A DNA stretch of 64,000 nt from Argyresthia goedartella. Lineage: Eukaryota > Arthropoda > Insecta > Lepidoptera > Argyresthiidae. A program made the translations under genes and the position numbers. Positions 62,789 to 64,000 of the stretch are shown here, in pieces (within the stretch, counting starts at the first letter, position 1; every line of letters begins with the position of its first letter). Below the pieces are notes generated by a model. That model saw only the letters and a list, made by a program, of their open reading frames with translations, had not been told where the DNA came from and ran no database searches. The stretch spans positions 5,952,001 to 6,016,000 of the forward strand of contig OX463829.1 of assembly GCA_949825045.1 (NCBI GenBank). The letters run 5' to 3'.

Positions 62789-64000
62789 ATGTCTAATTTA
62801 CTGCCGTATACACAGTCGAATTCAATCACGCTTCACTATTATGATCAGCAACAAAGTGTTTGTATCCCATCTTTTGCCGGCCTAAACACAAAAAATAACC
62901 TCAGGATTTATTACCAGAACGTTAACGGTCTTAGAACCAAAACACTGATCTTCTCGAATACTGTCTCATCCTGTGACTACGATATCGTGTTGGTAACTGA
63001 AACATGGCTTCATAGTGGCATTCTGGACTCAGAGCTGACCGACTTAGATCAGTACGATGTATTCAGGCGCGATCGGGTAACTCTGACGACGGGCGGCGGC
63101 GTAATGGCGCTCTGCGCGCCGCGGCTCCAAGCCCGTCTCCGGCCAGAGTGGACACCGGGCGGCCTTGAAATCATATGGTTGACTATTAATGCACGAGCGC
63201 TTGGATCCACTAGCAATCTGCACATCGGTGTAATTTATATTCCGCCTCATAGCGAAACACACGATCTACCGGCTACCACACAATTATTTCTCGACTCCTT
63301 TGCCAACATTGTCAACGCTAATACGGAAGATCACTTTCTGTTGGCAGGTGATTTTAATAATTCCACCATCAGTTGGGAATCTGGGGAACCTAGATACCTG
63401 AAAAAGGGCTATGTGGAGATACAGAATAGTGGAATTAATCTCATAAATCAATTGAATATACACGGCTTTCAGCAATATAACTACCTTAGAAACTCATGCA
63501 ATAATACACTTGACCTCGTTTTCACAAACTTTAACATCGAGCTACACGGAACTAGCACAGAATTAGTACCACTGGACGTTTTCCACCCCACTCTGGATAT
63601 CGACGCCACTGACATTACGGTCCCCCCCATGCCGTTAGCAAAACAGTTCAAATACTTATTTAGGAAAGCAGATTACGAGAGCATTAATAAGTGTCTCGCG
63701 AAACAGGACTGGTCCTGTTTAAATATTCTAAGTGTTAATGACGCTGTCTCAAGTTTTTATGACGTAATCTATGATCTAGTTAATAGATATGTACCGCAGT
63801 CAGTAATAGGATTATCACGGCGCTACCCCATCTGGTACAGCCGCGCACTAATTAATGTAATAAGGGAAAAAACTAAATACCATGTCCTCTGGAAAAAGTA
63901 TAAGAACCCCTTGGATTATGATTCCTTCAGCCTACTCAGAAAACGCCAGAAAACTATACAGGATGAATGTCATGCAACTTACATACAACGCTCACAACAA
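62789..64000 (+). CDS. LINE ORF2, N-terminal part (endonuclease), open at window end
   Basis: 404 codons without a stop to the last base. Endonuclease motifs: IYYQNVNGLRTK, IVLVTETWL (catalytic Glu), GGGVMAL, HIGVIYIPP, LLAGDFNNSTISWE, NNTLDLVF and DVFHPTLD (the usual SDH is VFH). The pre-RT linker starts (PIWYSRALINVIREKTKYHV). It has no stop within the window and so looks like no closed ORF. RT lies beyond the window. Confidence 0.88.
   Translation, partial: MSNLLPYTQSNSITLHYYDQQQSVCIPSFAGLNTKNNLRIYYQNVNGLRTKTLIFSNTVSSCDYDIVLVTETWLHSGILDSELTDLDQYDVFRRDRVTLTTGGGVMALCAPRLQARLRPEWTPGGLEIIWLTINARALGSTSNLHIGVIYIPPHSETHDLPATTQLFLDSFANIVNANTEDHFLLAGDFNNSTISWESGEPRYLKKGYVEIQNSGINLINQLNIHGFQQYNYLRNSCNNTLDLVFTNFNIELHGTSTELVPLDVFHPTLDIDATDITVPPMPLAKQFKYLFRKADYESINKCLAKQDWSCLNILSVNDAVSSFYDVIYDLVNRYVPQSVIGLSRRYPIWYSRALINVIREKTKYHVLWKKYKNPLDYDSFSLLRKRQKTIQDECHATYIQRSQQ

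Larger units (their letters stand above)
61205..64000 (+). mobile_element. two-ORF LINE, 5' half (runs off window)
   Basis: A 5' UTR from about 61205 leads into a complete ORF1 and an ORF2 still open at base 64000. The organisation is as in the LINE at 5.7-10.45 kb, but the proteins are clearly divergent, so it is a different family. Confidence 0.85.

Overview
The window is animal nuclear DNA, most likely from a moth or butterfly. One host gene with many small GT-AG exons lies on the + strand. Its introns are filled with insect-type non-LTR retrotransposons (ORF1 with a PHD-like finger plus a baculovirus FP25K-like domain), DD37D mariners, a DIRS element, tRNA-derived SINEs, foldback MITEs and an interspersed repeat with GGGTTCCGTACC and CCGGTTTTT ends that I associate with Lepidoptera. 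There are no prokaryotic operons, rRNA genes, intact tRNA genes or CRISPR arrays.

Host gene. Fifteen exons between 54 and 55506 join in phase into 981 codons plus stop of symplekin, the scaffold of the pre-mRNA cleavage/polyadenylation and histone 3'-end machinery. The N-terminal start lies upstream of the window. The 3' half (exons 7-15, from 34331) has shorter introns than the 5' half, apart from the satellite-bearing intron.

Layout. Intron 1 (239-13876) holds a LINE 3' fragment, a minus-strand LINE with a 693-codon ORF, a SINE, a structurally complete two-ORF LINE (about 5.7-10.45 kb), a 1309-bp mariner with an intact transposase ORF, and a hairpin-rich MITE. Exon 2 is followed by two in-frame 66-bp copies of its own 3' end, each with an acceptor and a donor. 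Intron 5 (16806-22044) holds decayed LINEs and a SINE. Intron 6 (22268-34330) starts with tandem copies of the exon 6 3' end and its donor. That array was split by a 5.7-kb DIRS element (inverted terminal repeats, internal complementary region, gag, RT-RNase H, tyrosine recombinase), which itself carries a TTAA-flanked piggyBac-like MITE, and by a second mariner, which itself carries a LINE. Intron 10 (36953-40128) holds a TIR element in which a 38-bp satellite has grown to about 45 copies with a 9-unit (342-bp) higher-order period. Intron 11 (40248-46569) holds a LINE inserted into another LINE inside MITE sequence, giving a chimeric RT ORF. Introns 12-14 hold MITEs, a long foldback and copies of exon 13 ends.

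Downstream of the symplekin stop (55507-64000) are a pogo-like MITE with an internal 250-bp duplication, a minisatellite, a stack of nested foldback MITEs, a second copy of the satellite-bearing TIR element family, and the 5' half of another LINE (complete ORF1, ORF2 running off the end of the window).

The most interesting signals are (1) local duplication of exon ends together with their splice sites at three different symplekin exons, (2) the DIRS element with its internal complementary region readable to the base, (3) the higher-order 38-bp satellite inside a DNA transposon, and (4) several nested insertions that can be ordered in time.
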